Of a stretch of DNA of 64,000 nt, positions 11,900 through 23,524 are shown one piece after another. Location of the stretch: NCBI GenBank assembly GCA_021229015.1, contig CM037787.1, positions 39,503,037 through 39,567,036 of the forward strand. Direction: 5' to 3'. This DNA comes from Solen grandis (lineage: Eukaryota > Mollusca > Bivalvia > Adapedonta > Solenidae). The notes beneath the pieces are model-generated. The model saw only the letters and a program-made list of their open reading frames with translations. It was not told where the DNA came from and ran no database searches. The translations under genes and the position numbers were made by a program. How positions within the stretch are numbered: position 1 is the first letter of the stretch; each line of letters starts with the position of its first letter.

Positions 11900-12703
11900 C
11901 TATGACTGAATGGGTTTTTTAAACCGAGAAAAAATTGAACAAGATCTAAACTCTTCTGGGAGAGACTTCCACAACACAGGGGCAGCATATATGAATGACT
12001 GTTTACCATAAGTTGTATTTATTCTTGAAACCTGTAAAAATATTTGAGTATCTAAAATGTATTGTTGAATTTCTTTTTTTTTTTTGACTAAATCTATCAG
12101 TACAGCTGGTACAAGGCCGTTTAAAAATTTGAAAGTTTCAATGGACATGGTGCGTAATCTTCTAATATACAGTGGTGGAATATTAAGTTTGAAAGTTTCA
12201 ATGGACATGGTGCGTAATCTTCTAATATACAGTGGTGGAATATTAAGTTTGAAAGTTTCAATGGACATGGTGCGTAATCTTCTAATATACAGTGGTGGAA
12301 TATTAAGTTTGAAAGTTTCAATGGACATGGTGCGTAATCTTCTAATATACAGTGGTGGAATATTAAGTTTGAAAGTTTCAATGGACATGGTGCGTAATCT
12401 TCTAATATACAGTGGTGGAATATAAAGTTTGAAAGTTTCAATGGACATGGTGCGTAATCTTCTAATATACAGTGGTGGAATATTAAGTTTGAAAGTTTCA
12501 ATGGACATGGTGCGTAATCTTCTAATATACAGTGGTGGAATATTAAGTTTTTGTAACAAAATATGATAAGAGGACGAGTAATCATTATAAACAAATATAA
12601 TAAGTTTTTCTTTGAGTCTTGCCATTTTTAGTATTAGTTTCGGAACAGAAATACTAGGCCATTGGATAAAAATTAAAATTTGATAATATAAAGTGTGAGA
12701 CAC
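11900..12703 (-). pseudogene. LINE reverse transcriptase, C-terminal part with seven in-frame 20-residue repeats
   Basis: This 267-residue open frame is the C-terminal portion of the CR1/jockey-like ORF2. Residues ~35-55 ('FVYNDYSSSYHILLQK') and the tail ('FLNGLVPAVLIDLV', 'RINTTYGKQSFIYAAPVLW', 'SLPEEFRSCS') are normal family text. Between them the 20-residue segment LNIPPLYIRRLRTMSIETFK, present once in ordinary relatives, is repeated seven times in frame. One copy has Y for N. The frame stays open because the DNA unit is 60 bp. The upstream RT core is in other frames and stop-ridden, so a functional protein is unlikely. Confidence 0.85.
12130..12549. repeat. 60-bp tandem array, seven copies, almost identical
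   Basis: Seven head-to-tail copies of a 60-bp unit ('gaaagtttcaatggacatgg...') differ by a single T-to-A change (at about 12424). The unit is LINE coding sequence. Near-zero divergence inside an otherwise decayed element means the amplification is much younger than the LINE insertion, or is a sequencing/assembly effect. Confidence 0.95.
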
Positions 12704-13085
12704 TGTTAATTTGTTGAGCTTGTTTAAATGCTTACCTATTCTTTAAGGATGTTTAATTGCCTACCAGCTGTCTTACATATATTTCCAATGTGATTTTCAA
12801 AATTTAGTTATAGTCAATATCAATACCAAGAAGTTTAAGTTTCATCACAAGTTATGCTGCTGTTGCCAATTTGGAAAACTGGCTTTCTATGGAAAGATTT
12901 TTTGCCTACTGATATAGCCTGGAACTTTTCTTGGTTTGCTGCGTTTTATTAATTTTAAACTCATCAGTAAGGGATTACTTTCATTTTGTAGGACTTTAAT
13001 AATTAAAAAAAATAGAGAATGAAAAGATAAGATGTTGTCGTCAGTTTAATTATATAATGAACCCTTTGAATAAAATAGAAAAATA

Positions 13086-13690
13086 TCATTTATAAAAAAA
13101 AGGAACCCCTTTGCCTATGCCAGCCCATGAACTAACAATATTTCCTATTTTAATTTGTTGTTTGAGGTAGGATTGTAGGAGGCTGGTGGCTGGCTTTGAT
13201 AATCCATATTCCTTGAGTTTTAATAACAGGTTTTCATGGGGCAAACAGTCAAATGCTTTAGACAAATCCATTAAAATAGCAGCAATATATTTATTATTAT
13301 CTAGAGCCTTCCTCCAGTCCTCCAACAATCTTAATAAGGTGGTTTGGCACCCATAGTAGCCCCCCCCCCCCCTTTTTTTGAATGCACAAAAAAGTTGTCA
13401 CAAATATTGTCAAAATAAGTAGTAAGTTGTTCAGATAGCACAGGTAATATGCTTATCTGTAATTTGTTTTTAGTAAAGCGTCATTTTTCTTATAAAGAGG
13501 AGTGACCTGATCTTGCTTTATGTTATCTGGGAAACAACAAGTGGAAACTGAAAACTTAACTAGGTTTGTGATCGGTTCAACTAGTGCTGGTTTACCAAGT
13601 TTGAAAAGTTTTACTGAAATTTTATTGGTCCCTGTTGCCTTTTTATGTTAAATTTGTCTATGATTTTTGCAACTTTAGTCTGGCTTGTGT
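13086..13690 (-). pseudogene. LINE reverse transcriptase core, fragment
   Basis: The 80-residue open part (13086-13328) contains the motif A text 'AAILMDLSKAFDCLPHENLL' and 'LKLKEYGLS', where the aspartates of 'MDLSKAFD' are the metal-binding motif A region. It ends 'GIGKGVPFFYK', just where the usual 'GVPQGS' would follow. Upstream sequence to 13690 reads as finger-domain text in other frames ('KISVKLFKLGKPALVEPI'). This is the 5' continuation of the same decayed LINE as 11900-12703; the FADD-containing stretch between them is not readable. Confidence 0.8.
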
Positions 13691-13774
13691 GTTCAAAATT
13701 AAAGTTGTCTAATACAAAAAGCTTCATAGCTGACTGCAAGCGTACGGTTGCATACGGTTCGGCTTACTGAACGC

Positions 13775-13865
13775 ACGCCAGGCCCGGTAGCTTAAATGAC
13801 CAGTTCGTTAGCCTTGGGAACGAAAGGTTGTTTGTTCGATCGCCAGCAGGAAGTTTAATGACAAG
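13775..13865 (+). repeat. tRNA-like sequence (SINE head remnant)
   Basis: 'cccggtagcttaaatgacca' followed by 'gggaacgaaaggttgtttgt' and 'tcgatcgccagcagg' resembles a degenerate tRNA with weak A and B boxes. It is too decayed to be a working tRNA gene and probably is a SINE promoter remnant. Confidence 0.35.
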
Positions 13866-13929
13866 TTTTTATTGCGGTATCTGGATAATGCGCTTGTTTG
13901 TTAAGTTTAACGTCACACCACAATCATTT

Positions 13930-14118
13930 GGACTTGACTATTTGAGTTTACCGTCGCTTTGACAGTATTTCGGTCATATAGCGACGTCCAGCTAATTACA
14001 GGCGGAGGAAGACCCCGAATGCACGGAGGCATCCGGGTAGAACCACCGACCTACCGCAAGCTAGCTGGAAGGCTTCCTCACATGAAAATCCGAATGACCC
14101 TGCCGGGATTCGAACCCA
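13930..14118 (-). mobile_element. SINE family 1, 5'-truncated
   Basis: On the minus strand it starts at the B-box region ('gggttcgaatcccgg') and carries the family body and a 3' end containing 'gacggtaaactcaaatagtc'. Against the copy at 1504-1760, the head upstream of the B box is missing. The open frame at 13959-14198 is a by-product. Confidence 0.75.
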
Positions 14119-14599
14119 CCAAATGGTACGCTGTAAAAGATACCGTTGAATTTACGGCAAAGGAACTGGCAAATGGTTTCTGGTTCTTTCATTCTTAATG
14201 ACGATTGGCTAGCCCGTTAATATCTTAATAATGTACAGTAAAAGAACTGGCAGCTAATTTCCATGGAGATCTTTAACCGTAACAATATATGATGCACCGT
14301 AGCAAGTCAGCAACCTATATCTGTACATCATCGTAAAAGATACAGTAAAATATTGTTACCAACTGGCAGTTGTTATCACATACTCACATTAAATATTAGT
14401 GAAAGTTACCCGATATTTTCTTTTAGTCTTGCCAACGTTGACAATTAGAAGTTGTAATAACAATGATGATGCAGTAAATGATCAAAACATGCAACAAACG
14501 CTCATGAATATAATACAAAACAATAAAAGAAATGCAGATGCTGACATATTTTTACCTCATCTGTTTCTCAAAAAAAAAAAACAAAACAAACAAACAAAA

Positions 14600-15557
14600 A
14601 CGAGTTATTGTCGTAACTCCGGCGTCCGCGTTGTCGTCGTCGTCGTCAGGCGTCGTCCGGAATCTTAACATTGGCCATATATTCTCTACTATTCCATGTA
14701 CAACTTTCATTTTTTATATGCGCATTCATCTTGACAAGGCCTATCCAGACATATGCAAATTTTTTACCTATTGACCTTGACCTTTGACCTATTTTTGCTG
14801 TAACTTTTGAAAACTTTCAAATGCCAGTCATTTCAGAGATGTTACCAATAGGGCACTGATATTTCATATGTGAATTCCTTGTGGCAAGACCTTTCCACCA
14901 ACTTTCGGACTTTTGACCTTGACCTTTAAACTTTGACCTATTTTTGAAATGTTTTTACTATTTGACATACATCTTTTATATTTGGTATGCATATTCATCT
15001 TGACAGGGGCTATTCAGATATACCTCAATATTTTATCTATCAACCTTGACCTATGAACATATTTTGCCATAACTTTGGACAAGTTTAATAATAGATATTT
15101 CCTTGTCATTTTTCAATATTTAAAAAAACACCCCCCCCCCCCCAAAAAAAAAAAACAACTAAAAAAAACTTTGTATACTGGTTTGTCATCATATGAACCT
15201 GTGCAGGTGTAATTTTGGTCATGATCTTTAGGCAGATAAAAAAGAACATTTTTTTTTAAAATGTCTTCAAATTTTACAGTTTTGTGTTGATTATTAAAAA
15301 CTCAATGGATTAGCAAATGTGATTTTTTGTTTTCATATTTTACATCTTTGTGTTGTATACATTCTATTCCATGCATAGGTCAAGTTCATCCTTCAAGGTC
15401 AGAGGTCAAATTTAAATGGTATGATACTTCAGCTTTGCATTTAAAGGCTAACAGTTTTAGTTGTGATTTTCAAGGTCAACTTTTTTAAATGTTTAACAAA
15501 AATATGTAACGTTGGCAAAAACAGACGAGCGTTGGCATCCGCATGCGGTGCTCTTGT
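14600..15557 (+). mobile_element. Helitron-like tandem-core element with hairpin + CTCTTGT end
   Basis: It starts 'gagttattgtcgtaactccg' with a cgtcgtcgt run, then ~170-bp imperfect internal repeats ('ttgaccttgacctttgacct', 'gcatattcatcttgaca'). It ends with a 10-bp palindrome ccgcatgcgg followed by tgCTCTTGT. A poly-C/poly-A patch lies at 15130-15155. A terminal hairpin before a fixed short 3' sequence plus internal repeats resembles Helitron/Helentron-derived non-autonomous elements. No protein domain is present, and the assignment is inference. Confidence 0.5.
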
Positions 15558-16006
15558 TGTAAAAAGGCGTTACCTGCAGAGAATTGTAGAGAAGATTTGT
15601 CAGAAATATAAACTTGCTGAATATATCAAATACCCCACCCATCCACCTCAGTGGTCAAATGAGATAATTGTAGCCGCGTAATTGTGTTTCGTTAGAATTA
15701 CCTCTGCCGTACTAACCACATAGATATATTTTCAGAATTTATTTAGATTTTAATAATAGTTTGCTTAATTAATCAGAAAGAACTAAAATTAAAGACTGAG
15801 TCACTTTTTACTTAAAAAGGCACCAAGCCTTCGTTCCTCGCTGATCCCACAAAACATTTTTACGGAATGTCCACGTTTATCTTTATTTAGACCGTAAACA
15901 TCAACGGTAATATGGTCACGAGACCGGTACCGCTTACATATAACGTTAAGTGACGATAATTTTCTACAGTGATATTAATAATAACCAACACATTCAAATA
16001 TCTCAT

Positions 16007-16150
16007 CCTTCCAGCTGGCTTGCGGTAGGTCAGTGGTTCTACCCGGGTACCTCTGTGTACTCGGGGTCTTCCTCCACCTGTAATTAGCTGGACGTCGCTA
16101 TATGATTGAAATACTATCGCAGCGACGGTAAACCCCAATACAACAACAAA
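16007..16150 (+). mobile_element. SINE family 1, 5'-truncated, with target duplication
   Basis: It contains only the body and tail of the family (from 'ccagctggcttgcggt' to 'acaacaacaaa'). The 11-bp target duplication AAATATCTCAT lies at 15996-16006 and 16151-16161. The exact duplication shows insertion as a truncated cDNA. Confidence 0.85.
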
Positions 16151-16459
16151 AAATATCTCATTGTTGTATTTTGATATTCATCATTAGTTTCTCAAGTTTT
16201 GAGTTCTTAGTTCTATAGAGTAAATTAATACCATATTAGTATACATGTATAATTTACAATCTGTGTTCATACTTAAATCTATATGGCAATTAGGATTTCA
16301 CTTGTTATCCACACAACATCCCATTCACCAACTCATCTACTTACTCACAGATTGGTCTTTTTTTCTTTCTATCCATTTATAAGAATAGTGAAAACAGTAC
16401 AGTCACATCTGATAAAAGCCTATCGACAAAACAAAACCACCATGCTAATTCATTAACAA

Positions 16460-16705
16460 CTTGGTGTTTTTACATACATTTCAACATGTACAACTTTTTA
16501 ATGTTTTTAAACACATCTTTACATGTGCAATTCTGCGATGTCTTTACATATTTAAGAGTACACTCTCTTGCGTTTTGACATACAACTTAACGAGTAAAAC
16601 TCTTTGATATTTTACATACATTTTTACGAGTAAAACTCTTTGATGTTTTACATACATTTTTACGAGTACAACTTTGTGGCGTTTTTATACACATCTTTAC
16701 GCGTT
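16460..16705. repeat. ~42-bp diverged tandem repeat
   Basis: About five to six units built on 'ttttacatacatttttacga' and 'gtaaaactctttgatg'. The middle two are nearly identical and the outer ones decayed. Confidence 0.7.
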
Positions 16706-17005
16706 CTCAGAGTTTCTCATTTTTTTTAGTTTGCACTTGTGAATTTTTTGCAGATCAAATAGAACAACTATGATTCACTTAGTTTCTTCAAGGAAACGCC
16801 TTCACACATTTTATGTATTCAGTAACAACAAGGGCTGTTAAAATAACACAATATTTGATTGTTGATGCTGTTAATATACTAACAGGTACGGGAACGACAA
16901 ACCATCATCATAATATACAACATGTACTGCAACTCCTAGTTGTGCAAATCGTCGACACGTTTTGTTGGAAAATTTATCACAGAGTTATGACCCTTTATTT
17001 TTAAA

Positions 17006-17021
17006 GTGTGTGTGTGTGTGT

Positions 17022-17052
<31 letters not shown>
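17006..17052. repeat. (TG)n microsatellite
   Basis: A run of TG dinucleotides with one 'ta' interruption. Confidence 0.95.
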
Positions 17053-17227
17053 ATGCTAGTTTAGTAGGGAAACATTTTTGTCCGCACTTTATTTCCAAGC
17101 ACTTGGCATAAATTAGACTGGGACTCACAGAAGTCTAGTTGCGCATATCGGCGAAACATTTGGTAGGTCTGCCCCCTCCCCTGGTTCATGCACATAATAT
17201 GCATGCAGATCACCTCAAATGTTTGTT

Positions 17228-17415
17228 TGATTATTGGGTTTAACATCCCACCAACAGTATTTCAGTCATTTGGAGACGATGTCTACTTGAGACAGATATA
17301 GTGCTGCCACACTGCAGTATCACGCCGTAGACACGTGGCATGATACCACACCCAGTCACATTATCCTGACACTGGGCCAACCAGTCCTGCAACTACCTTT
17401 ATATGCTGAGCGCCG
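17228..17415 (-). mobile_element. SINE family 2, head missing
   Basis: On the minus strand this holds the family 2 body: 'ggtatcatgccacgtgtcta', 'ctgcagtgtggcagcactat' and 'atctgtctcaagtagacatc'. It ends with the 'ttaaacccaat' tail. The tRNA-like head seen in other copies (42324, 59724) is absent. Confidence 0.8.
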
Positions 17416-17776
17416 ATCACCTCAAATGCCACTACCTTAAATTGGATGAAACTTCACTGCATTGGTCTTTCTTTTTTTTTCTTTTTTTTTAATATTTTCG
17501 GCTTGTTTGGTTTGGATATATTGTCACCGATTTATTGCCCTTTGTTTTAGCAACAAGATGTACCTATATATTTTGGCCGCACTAAGTCTCAAAAACCTCT
17601 AGCTAGAATTGGTTGAAAATTCATTGGAGCGATAGGTACCAAGCCTAGTTATGCATTTTCAACAGCATGTTTGATTGGAATGTTTTATCATAGATTCATG
17701 GCTCTTTGTTTATTTCAGGATACTAATTTTTGTCTGTGGCATAACTTCAAAACTATCTGAAATATAGATAGATGCA

Positions 17777-18223
17777 ATCTCATTAAAATCAGATTCAGTA
17801 TGCTAACTGACCACATCGTATAGAGGGTCGTTTCAGATTGATCTTTGTATAAGCCAATCATATCGGCGGCTACAGAATCGTTCAGTGTATCAGGGGGAAG
17901 TAACCGCATCAATCTCACAATAGTGTAGAAAGATGTCTAAATGGCCGGGTAGCTCATTTTGTAGAGCGGTAGCTCATTCGGTAGAGCATTCGCCCTGTAA
18001 GCAAAAGGTCCCGGGTTCGAGTCCCTGTCAAGCTGCACATTTTTCTCACCCTGTGACAAATGTTTTACCGAAGTCAGTTTGAAACGCGCTATTTGACTGG
18101 TTTAAAATCGATCACTTGTTTATGTATATAAATTACTTAAAAGGTCAATCTGACGTGACCCCTAATGCGATGTTGTCAGATCCTAGTACAGGAGTGCAAA
18201 TTAGGATATGATTTTAATGAGAT
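17777..18223. mobile_element. Inverted-repeat element enclosing a tRNA-like unit
   Basis: The left end 'atctcattaaaatca' is the exact reverse complement of the right end. Similarity continues inward for ~70 bp ('tcagattgatctttg' versus 'tcagattgaccttttaa'). The ~447-bp element contains a tRNA-Thr-like stretch in the middle. No clear target duplication was found. A second one-armed copy is at 22664-22817. Confidence 0.65.
17943..18037 (+). tRNA. tRNA-Thr(UGU)-like sequence, probably pseudo
   Basis: 'ggtagctcattcggtagagc' gives an A box and 'cgggttcgagtccc' a B box. The anticodon loop reads CCTGTAA between imperfect stems, which would be TGT (Thr). The 5' part is partly duplicated ('gtagctcattttgtagagcg' precedes it) and the acceptor 3' strand is poor. 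It is more likely a tRNA-derived repeat head than a working tRNA gene. A covariance-model search would decide. Confidence 0.4.
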
Positions 18224-18699
18224 GGTGAATAGACAACGTGTCTTGGTTACGAAACATAACTCTATCTGAAATATTTACTATCTGCATTTTATAATCATCC
18301 GAAGAATGCTTGTATGGACTATTTATATTTATAGTTTTATGGCCATCAAAAATATATACATATTGCAACTATCTAGCCATGTTGCATTCAACTTTTTTTG
18401 AGAAAGCAATGTTCGGGAGTATTCCATCACCCTTGAGTTAGTGATTTTTTTTTTCGGGGGTGGGGGGTCTTCACAATATACCAAGTTCCCTTATTCGAAA
18501 ATTGCCTTTACAATTCGGAGATCATAAAGCTGACTGTCTTGATCTTGTGTCCTCTTCATCAATAAATGAGATAATGTTAACTCATTCCTTACACCCCAAA
18601 CAGTGAAATTTATCAAATAATATAATAATAATGAGGAATTAAAAAAATTGAAACTTTTCTGATATGTAAATTATTTCGCGTTTTTTTTTGTTTTGTTTT

Positions 18700-18935
18700 T
18701 TTTAGCGTCCCTTCGACAGTGTTTCGGTCATTTGGAGACTATGTCTTGAGTCAAATATAGTGCTGCCACACTGCAGTATCACGCCATGTATATGTGGCAT
18801 GATACCACACCCAGTTACATTGTTCTGACACCGGGCCAAACAGTCATGGAACTACCCATACGTCCTTAGCGCCCGGAAATCGAGCCCGTGACTTCACGAT
18901 TCTTAGATGGACGCTATATCCATTCGGCCTTCGCG
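18700..18935 (-). mobile_element. SINE family 2 with Arg-like tRNA head
   Basis: On the minus strand the head 'gaaggccgaatggatatagc' to 'cgggctcgatttccgg' resembles tRNA-Arg. It is followed by the family 2 body ('ggtatcatgccacatatac', 'ctgcagtgtggcagcactat', 'aatgaccgaaacactgtcg') and a T-rich 3' tail. The head differs from that of the 42324 and 59724 copies although the body is shared. Confidence 0.8.
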
Positions 18936-20178
18936 CGGTACAACATCCGAATTTTTTTGACATCCCACGCACTTAACGTTCATTGAGAACTAAAATCATC
19001 TTTGTTTGTAATTAAAGTGTCGTAATTATACCGTTGCATTTGATTCAAATTGAATGGGTTAACTCTCCTATGTCTATCAAGAATTCCCATTATATAAGTG
19101 CAATTTCCGTTAAATTAATGATACTCGGAAGTGAAGAGAGATCGTATATAGGTTGTTGAAGCCATGCATTTGAATATTGAAGATAAAGTTTTAAGATTAA
19201 AATCAGTTTGCACCAAAATGGACCATTTATTACAGAAAATAATATTTGTGCTTTTAGGTGAGTGGGGAATTAAATATCTTTCTTCTGTAAAATTATAACT
19301 TTGGTATACTTCTCCAAATTTTATCAAAAGCAAAGTATTGACACCTATTGCAATAAACATAGAAATGACACGTGTTGTAAGGTAGGGTGTTTATACGAAG
19401 CAGACATTTGAACGAGTGAAATAAAACTGTTACACGATCTAACGATAAAATAAACAAATATTTCAATTATATAATGACATTTTTATCGCTACTTCCTTTA
19501 TTGTAGTGTCTTCCAGAGTGGAACCTCAATTCGCAATTATAACGCTATTTTTCAATATTTTCACCGAAAGAATAGAATAAACGTTTTGATTTTAGTTTCT
19601 GTCTTTAAATAATCCAGATATTTAAAACTATCTTGCACTTACATGAATGATGGGCAACATTTTATATCCAATACTCATCATCCTTACATCATTGATTTCC
19701 ATATATATTTTAATAAAAATTATTAGGTAACCCATCCATTTTAGGATCGATTCGATATTCATTTTGTGTATTGATTCATTCTCATAAAAAGATTAAGAAA
19801 TGTATTTCTTAAAGAAAAAGATAAAAACAATCATGAGGGATAAGCATACTTTGTGGCAATTACAGAATTACAATTACAATTACAGAATTACAATTACAGA
19901 ATGTCCTTAAAGAAATGAGAGAATAAGAGTTAAAAATATAAAAACAATAAATGTGTTCATTGGTTCCGTTGCCATAGTGATATGCATACATTTAGACAAA
20001 AAAAAACTATTTTAAGATTCTTCATGTTTGCCATTCGAGACTAATTTCAAATCCTAGCACACCATGCGGAAGGTTCGGATTTTATCCCAAATAATATGTT
20101 TAACCAAATATTGCATTTAAACCCTACATATAAGCATGTTTACAATTTTATCTTATTATTTATTTACTTCTTTTGCAG
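18936..20178. other. Non-coding interval
   Basis: No supported gene. Short 'caattacagaatta' repeats lie at 19857-19900. The 81-residue minus-strand open frame at 19115-19360 has no recognisable feature. Confidence 0.4.
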
Positions 20179-20205
20179 TGGGAAACTGTAGTGCTGTGAT
20201 TACCG
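20179..20205 (+). other. Candidate 27-nt micro-exon
   Basis: A pyrimidine-rich tract ends in 'cttttgcag' before the segment, and a strong donor gtgagt follows it. Only one of three frames is open, reading GNCSAVIT with two leading nucleotides and one trailing. I found no convincing partner exons, so this may be chance. Confidence 0.2.
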
Positions 20206-20824
20206 GTGAGTACTGTTTAAAATAATGCTATTCAGGAAACACTAGAAACACTAGAATATCTATCATGTCTGTGCTGATATAACCGGACAATTATACATTT
20301 CGGGAATTGTCGTCACATACGCTATAAATATATGTAGGCCTACAGCAGCTAGATCTAATACTAAGCTACTATAACTACCATGTCTACGACTATTACTTAT
20401 TGTATTGATATACCTAAGTATTTTTTTTCTTCAAATTTCTTGTACATATTTTCTCCATTAAGAGATTTGAACAGTAGTCAGCCTCTAACTTTTATTTATT
20501 TATTTTTTATTTATTTTTATCTAAATAATTAGCTTAATTTATTTTTATACCTAGATAAGTCTTTGTTTCTAGTTATTTATTATATGTACAGGTGTAGACT
20601 TTTCTGATCCCTTGTGACTTTAACTTAGAGTTTCGTATTTTGTCATTGTTATTGTAATATGCATATAAATGTATGTGTTATTTGTACAAAACGGGGCAAT
20701 ATTTGACCATAAAGATAAGAAATACATTTTATGTAAGGACGAAATATTTATCATTTATCGGACAAAAAAATCTTTCTTCTTTCTTTTTCTTTTGTTGTAA
20801 TGGCTAGCAATCATTTTCTGATTA

Positions 20825-21215
20825 TTATGGCCAAATTTTAGACCTTACGGCAAGGATTTTCCATGTCTGGGTCCTATTTTTTTGCTGAAGAGACAGCATC
20901 GGAAGAGACAGTTGATACAAGAAAGTCCGGGTGCGATACCCGATCTCATTTTGCGAATAGACCCCTTGGATCTTGAACGTGCCCGGTGTATAGCACCGAT
21001 AAACAGGAGACATGTTTCTGTGTAGAACCAGTACTGAGGACTCCGAGTTCCCATATCAACCCCATTTTGCCCAGTGCCAGGCAAAGGTGCCTTACATTTT
21101 TGGTTTGACGCGGTCACCACAGGAAGTGCACCGAATGGGATTCGACCCCAGATCTCCCGAACACAACGCGGACATTTTATCCCTGAGCTGTTTCACCGTT
21201 GTAACCATGTAAAGT
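20825..21215 (-). mobile_element. Possible tRNA-derived SINE (third family)
   Basis: On the minus strand the stretch begins with a decayed tRNA-like head ('aacagctcagggataaaatg', then 'ggggtcgaatccc' as B box). It continues for ~300 bp of moderately GC-rich sequence unlike its flanks. Only one copy is in the window, so the family assignment is tentative. Overlapping short open frames on both strands are by-products. Confidence 0.5.
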
Positions 21216-21550
21216 GACCACCATAGAATAATGACTCCTGGTCATTATTCTTCAGAAAAAGTCGCCGTCTTTCTGTAATGAATAATGACTCTCTCGATGA
21301 TATCTGAAGAATATAGACTCCCGGTCATTATTCTTCAGAGAAAATGACCCCATTTCTATAAAATGATAACCCCTTTAAATTAAATTAATGATGATATTTA
21401 AAAAAAAAAAAAAAAAAGGGGGAGCGAAAAAGTCTACGAATATCTGGATCGAAACTCGTACTTACGACTCAAAACCAATGTGTTTGACACGAGCACCAGA
21501 TTGCTCAGTTAAGCGGTATGTTGCTCATACTCACTCGAGAAAACAAGATT

Positions 21551-21690
21551 TAAAGTAAAGTCCCTGTAATGGTTCCGCTACGTTTCGGACCTCATGTCTT
21601 TGCACGGAGATAAATAAGGTTTCCTAATGTTTAGAGGTTAAGTGGTCCAAGACATAGTGGAACCATAATAGGAACTTTACCTTAAACCAA
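21551..21690. mobile_element. Short inverted-repeat (MITE-like) element
   Basis: 'taaagtaaagtccctgtaat' followed by 'ggttccgcta' is matched in inverted orientation by 'atagtggaaccataatag' and 'gaactttacctta'. Span ~140 bp; no coding sequence. Confidence 0.55.
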
Positions 21691-22663
21691 ACACCAGCTA
21701 GCCTCTTTTCGTGAACGAGTTTAGTAAAATTTGATATGAAATGACAATTCATGTCAGATTCTTTTTATCATATGCCCTTTTATGACAATAAATTGATATT
21801 ATAACAACAAACAAACATGAATGAACAGACTGTGAACGAATTACTATTTGTAATCTAACACCAATAAAATAGTTTCAAATAACAACTGAACATTTATCTA
21901 AAATTGAAAGCTCTAGAATACTAAACAAATCTTGGTAGCAGACGTCATCTCCGACATCGAATGACGTAAAATATTATATGAAAAAACATTGCATTCAAAG
22001 GGGATCTAATGTAGCTTTGCTTCATATTAAGAGTTCATGTCCCATTCCTTCTTGAAAATGGTGTCTCACAAGGAAGAAAACTGTCACTGACCCTCTTCAC
22101 ATGTAAAATGGGTATACATTGTTTCTTTTCTACCAAACATTTCTTCCTTGTTTTCAGAGGAGTAGACCGGAATTTAATAAGGAGAGGATGAAAAAATTAA
22201 ACATATCATGCATGTAACAGCACACCTAAACTTCAATGTAACAGCTTTATGACACTACTATCCAGAAATAAATGTCATTAATATTGAGTTTGTTGCTTCT
22301 TTGCTAATGCTGGCCTCCAAATTAGGAAAGATATATCTGCCTGTAAGTCCCAATTCATAGACAGAAACTCGTGAAAAGCAAAAGCTACCAATCCTTAATA
22401 TCTACTTTGTTATAATCATCAAAGACATAATCAGCAGAGATATGAAACTGTCTGAAATAACTTTTTTTTTCCGCGGCGAGAATAACAACAAGTGAACGTG
22501 ATTTGAACGAGATATCACTGAGACGCTCGAAATCTTGCAGACACCTGCAGACGCTAAACAGACAGTATCGCTCCTAAAAAAGATAATGAGAGACATACAT
22601 ATTTGGTTTTATCGGCAATAAATTAAAAAGAAAATTTAGTACTTGATATGAGCGAAGTCAATT

Positions 22664-22817
22664 AGAAACGCGCTATTTAATTAGTTTAAAATCGAGCACA
22701 TGTTTATGCATATAAATTACTTAAAAGGTCAATCTGACGTGACCCCTAATCCGATGTTGTCAGATCCTAATCGCGGATAGTAGAGGAGCGCAAATTAGGA
22801 TATGATTTTAATGAGAT
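22664..22817. repeat. One-armed copy of the 17777-18223 element
   Basis: It shares 'ataaattacttaaaaggtca' and 'atctgacgtgacccctaat' and ends in the same 'tgattttaatgagat' terminus as 18062-18223. The opposite arm and the tRNA-like core are absent. Confidence 0.8.
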
Positions 22818-23056
22818 TGGACAGAATCATAGAGAGACATCAAGTGGGTAATCAATTTTTTCATCATGAAATTCCTAAAGATAGTATAGATAGTATACCA
22901 CTACATACAAGATATCCCTGTCATAAACCAAAACTAATTTCCCCACTTTGTGTGGCACAACCATCTCGACTATGCTATCTGATGCATCTATCTAAAACTG
23001 TAGATACCACACTATTTCTAAATCAGATAACCCCATAGCCCAAACTCAGTGAACAA

Positions 23057-23058
23057 AA

Positions 23059-23097
<39 letters not shown>

Positions 23098-23100
23098 AAT
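23057..23100. repeat. (AAAT)n microsatellite
   Basis: About ten 'aaat' repeats. Confidence 0.95.
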
Positions 23101-23524
23101 GAAATAAATACTATGGTAGGTCCTGAGGTAGACTAAAGTTATTATTGAAATAGATCTACTGTTTTACTCTCATTAGTTTTATGTCAGCTGAATTCGCTCT
23201 TTGTTTCATGATAACCCCGTCGGCAATCTTTTAGTGCTGTGAGCGCTTTGATTTGTTTCCTAAAGATCCGGGGTGAGGTTCCATTCATAAATTGCCAAGG
23301 AAGTCATGACCTTACTTCAGTAGTACATATTCTTATTGAATTGATACGCAACTAAGCGCGGAGTGATTCAGTGCGATGGAAAAGGGTGCAGTGATTATGC
23401 AAATCAACAATGTATGCTTTTGATTTACCAGTACTTAAGAATGACTACCGCCAGTCTAATATGATACGATAATAAATACAATGTATGCTTAACTAGTCAA
23501 TAATATACGATAATAAAATATTGA

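Larger units (their letters stand above)
11690..13725 (-). mobile_element. Decayed CR1/jockey-like LINE (5'-truncated)
   Basis: Reading the minus strand from 13725 downward gives, in order and across several frames, reverse-transcriptase text. It runs from an N-terminal palm/finger region ('KFSVSTCCFPDNIKQDQVTP', 'ILPVLSEQL') through 'AAILMDLSKAFDCLPHENLL', thumb-like text ('VFQIGNSSITCDETL', 'LSNFNFYPMA') and a C-terminal region ('INTTYGKQSFIYAAPVLW', 'SLPEEF'). No endonuclease domain is seen. Multiple stops and frame changes, plus a poly-C run near 13361-13374, mark it as dead. The order of motifs fits CR1/jockey-type LINEs; clade needs a phylogeny. Confidence 0.85.

Noticed and set aside
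13959..14198. 79-residue frame similar to one at 1520-1714
   Set aside because: Similarity is due to both being translations of the same SINE body.
17943..18037. Functional tRNA-Thr gene
   Set aside because: Partial duplication of the 5' part and a poor acceptor stem make a tRNA-derived repeat more likely; kept only as a low-confidence tRNA-like entry.
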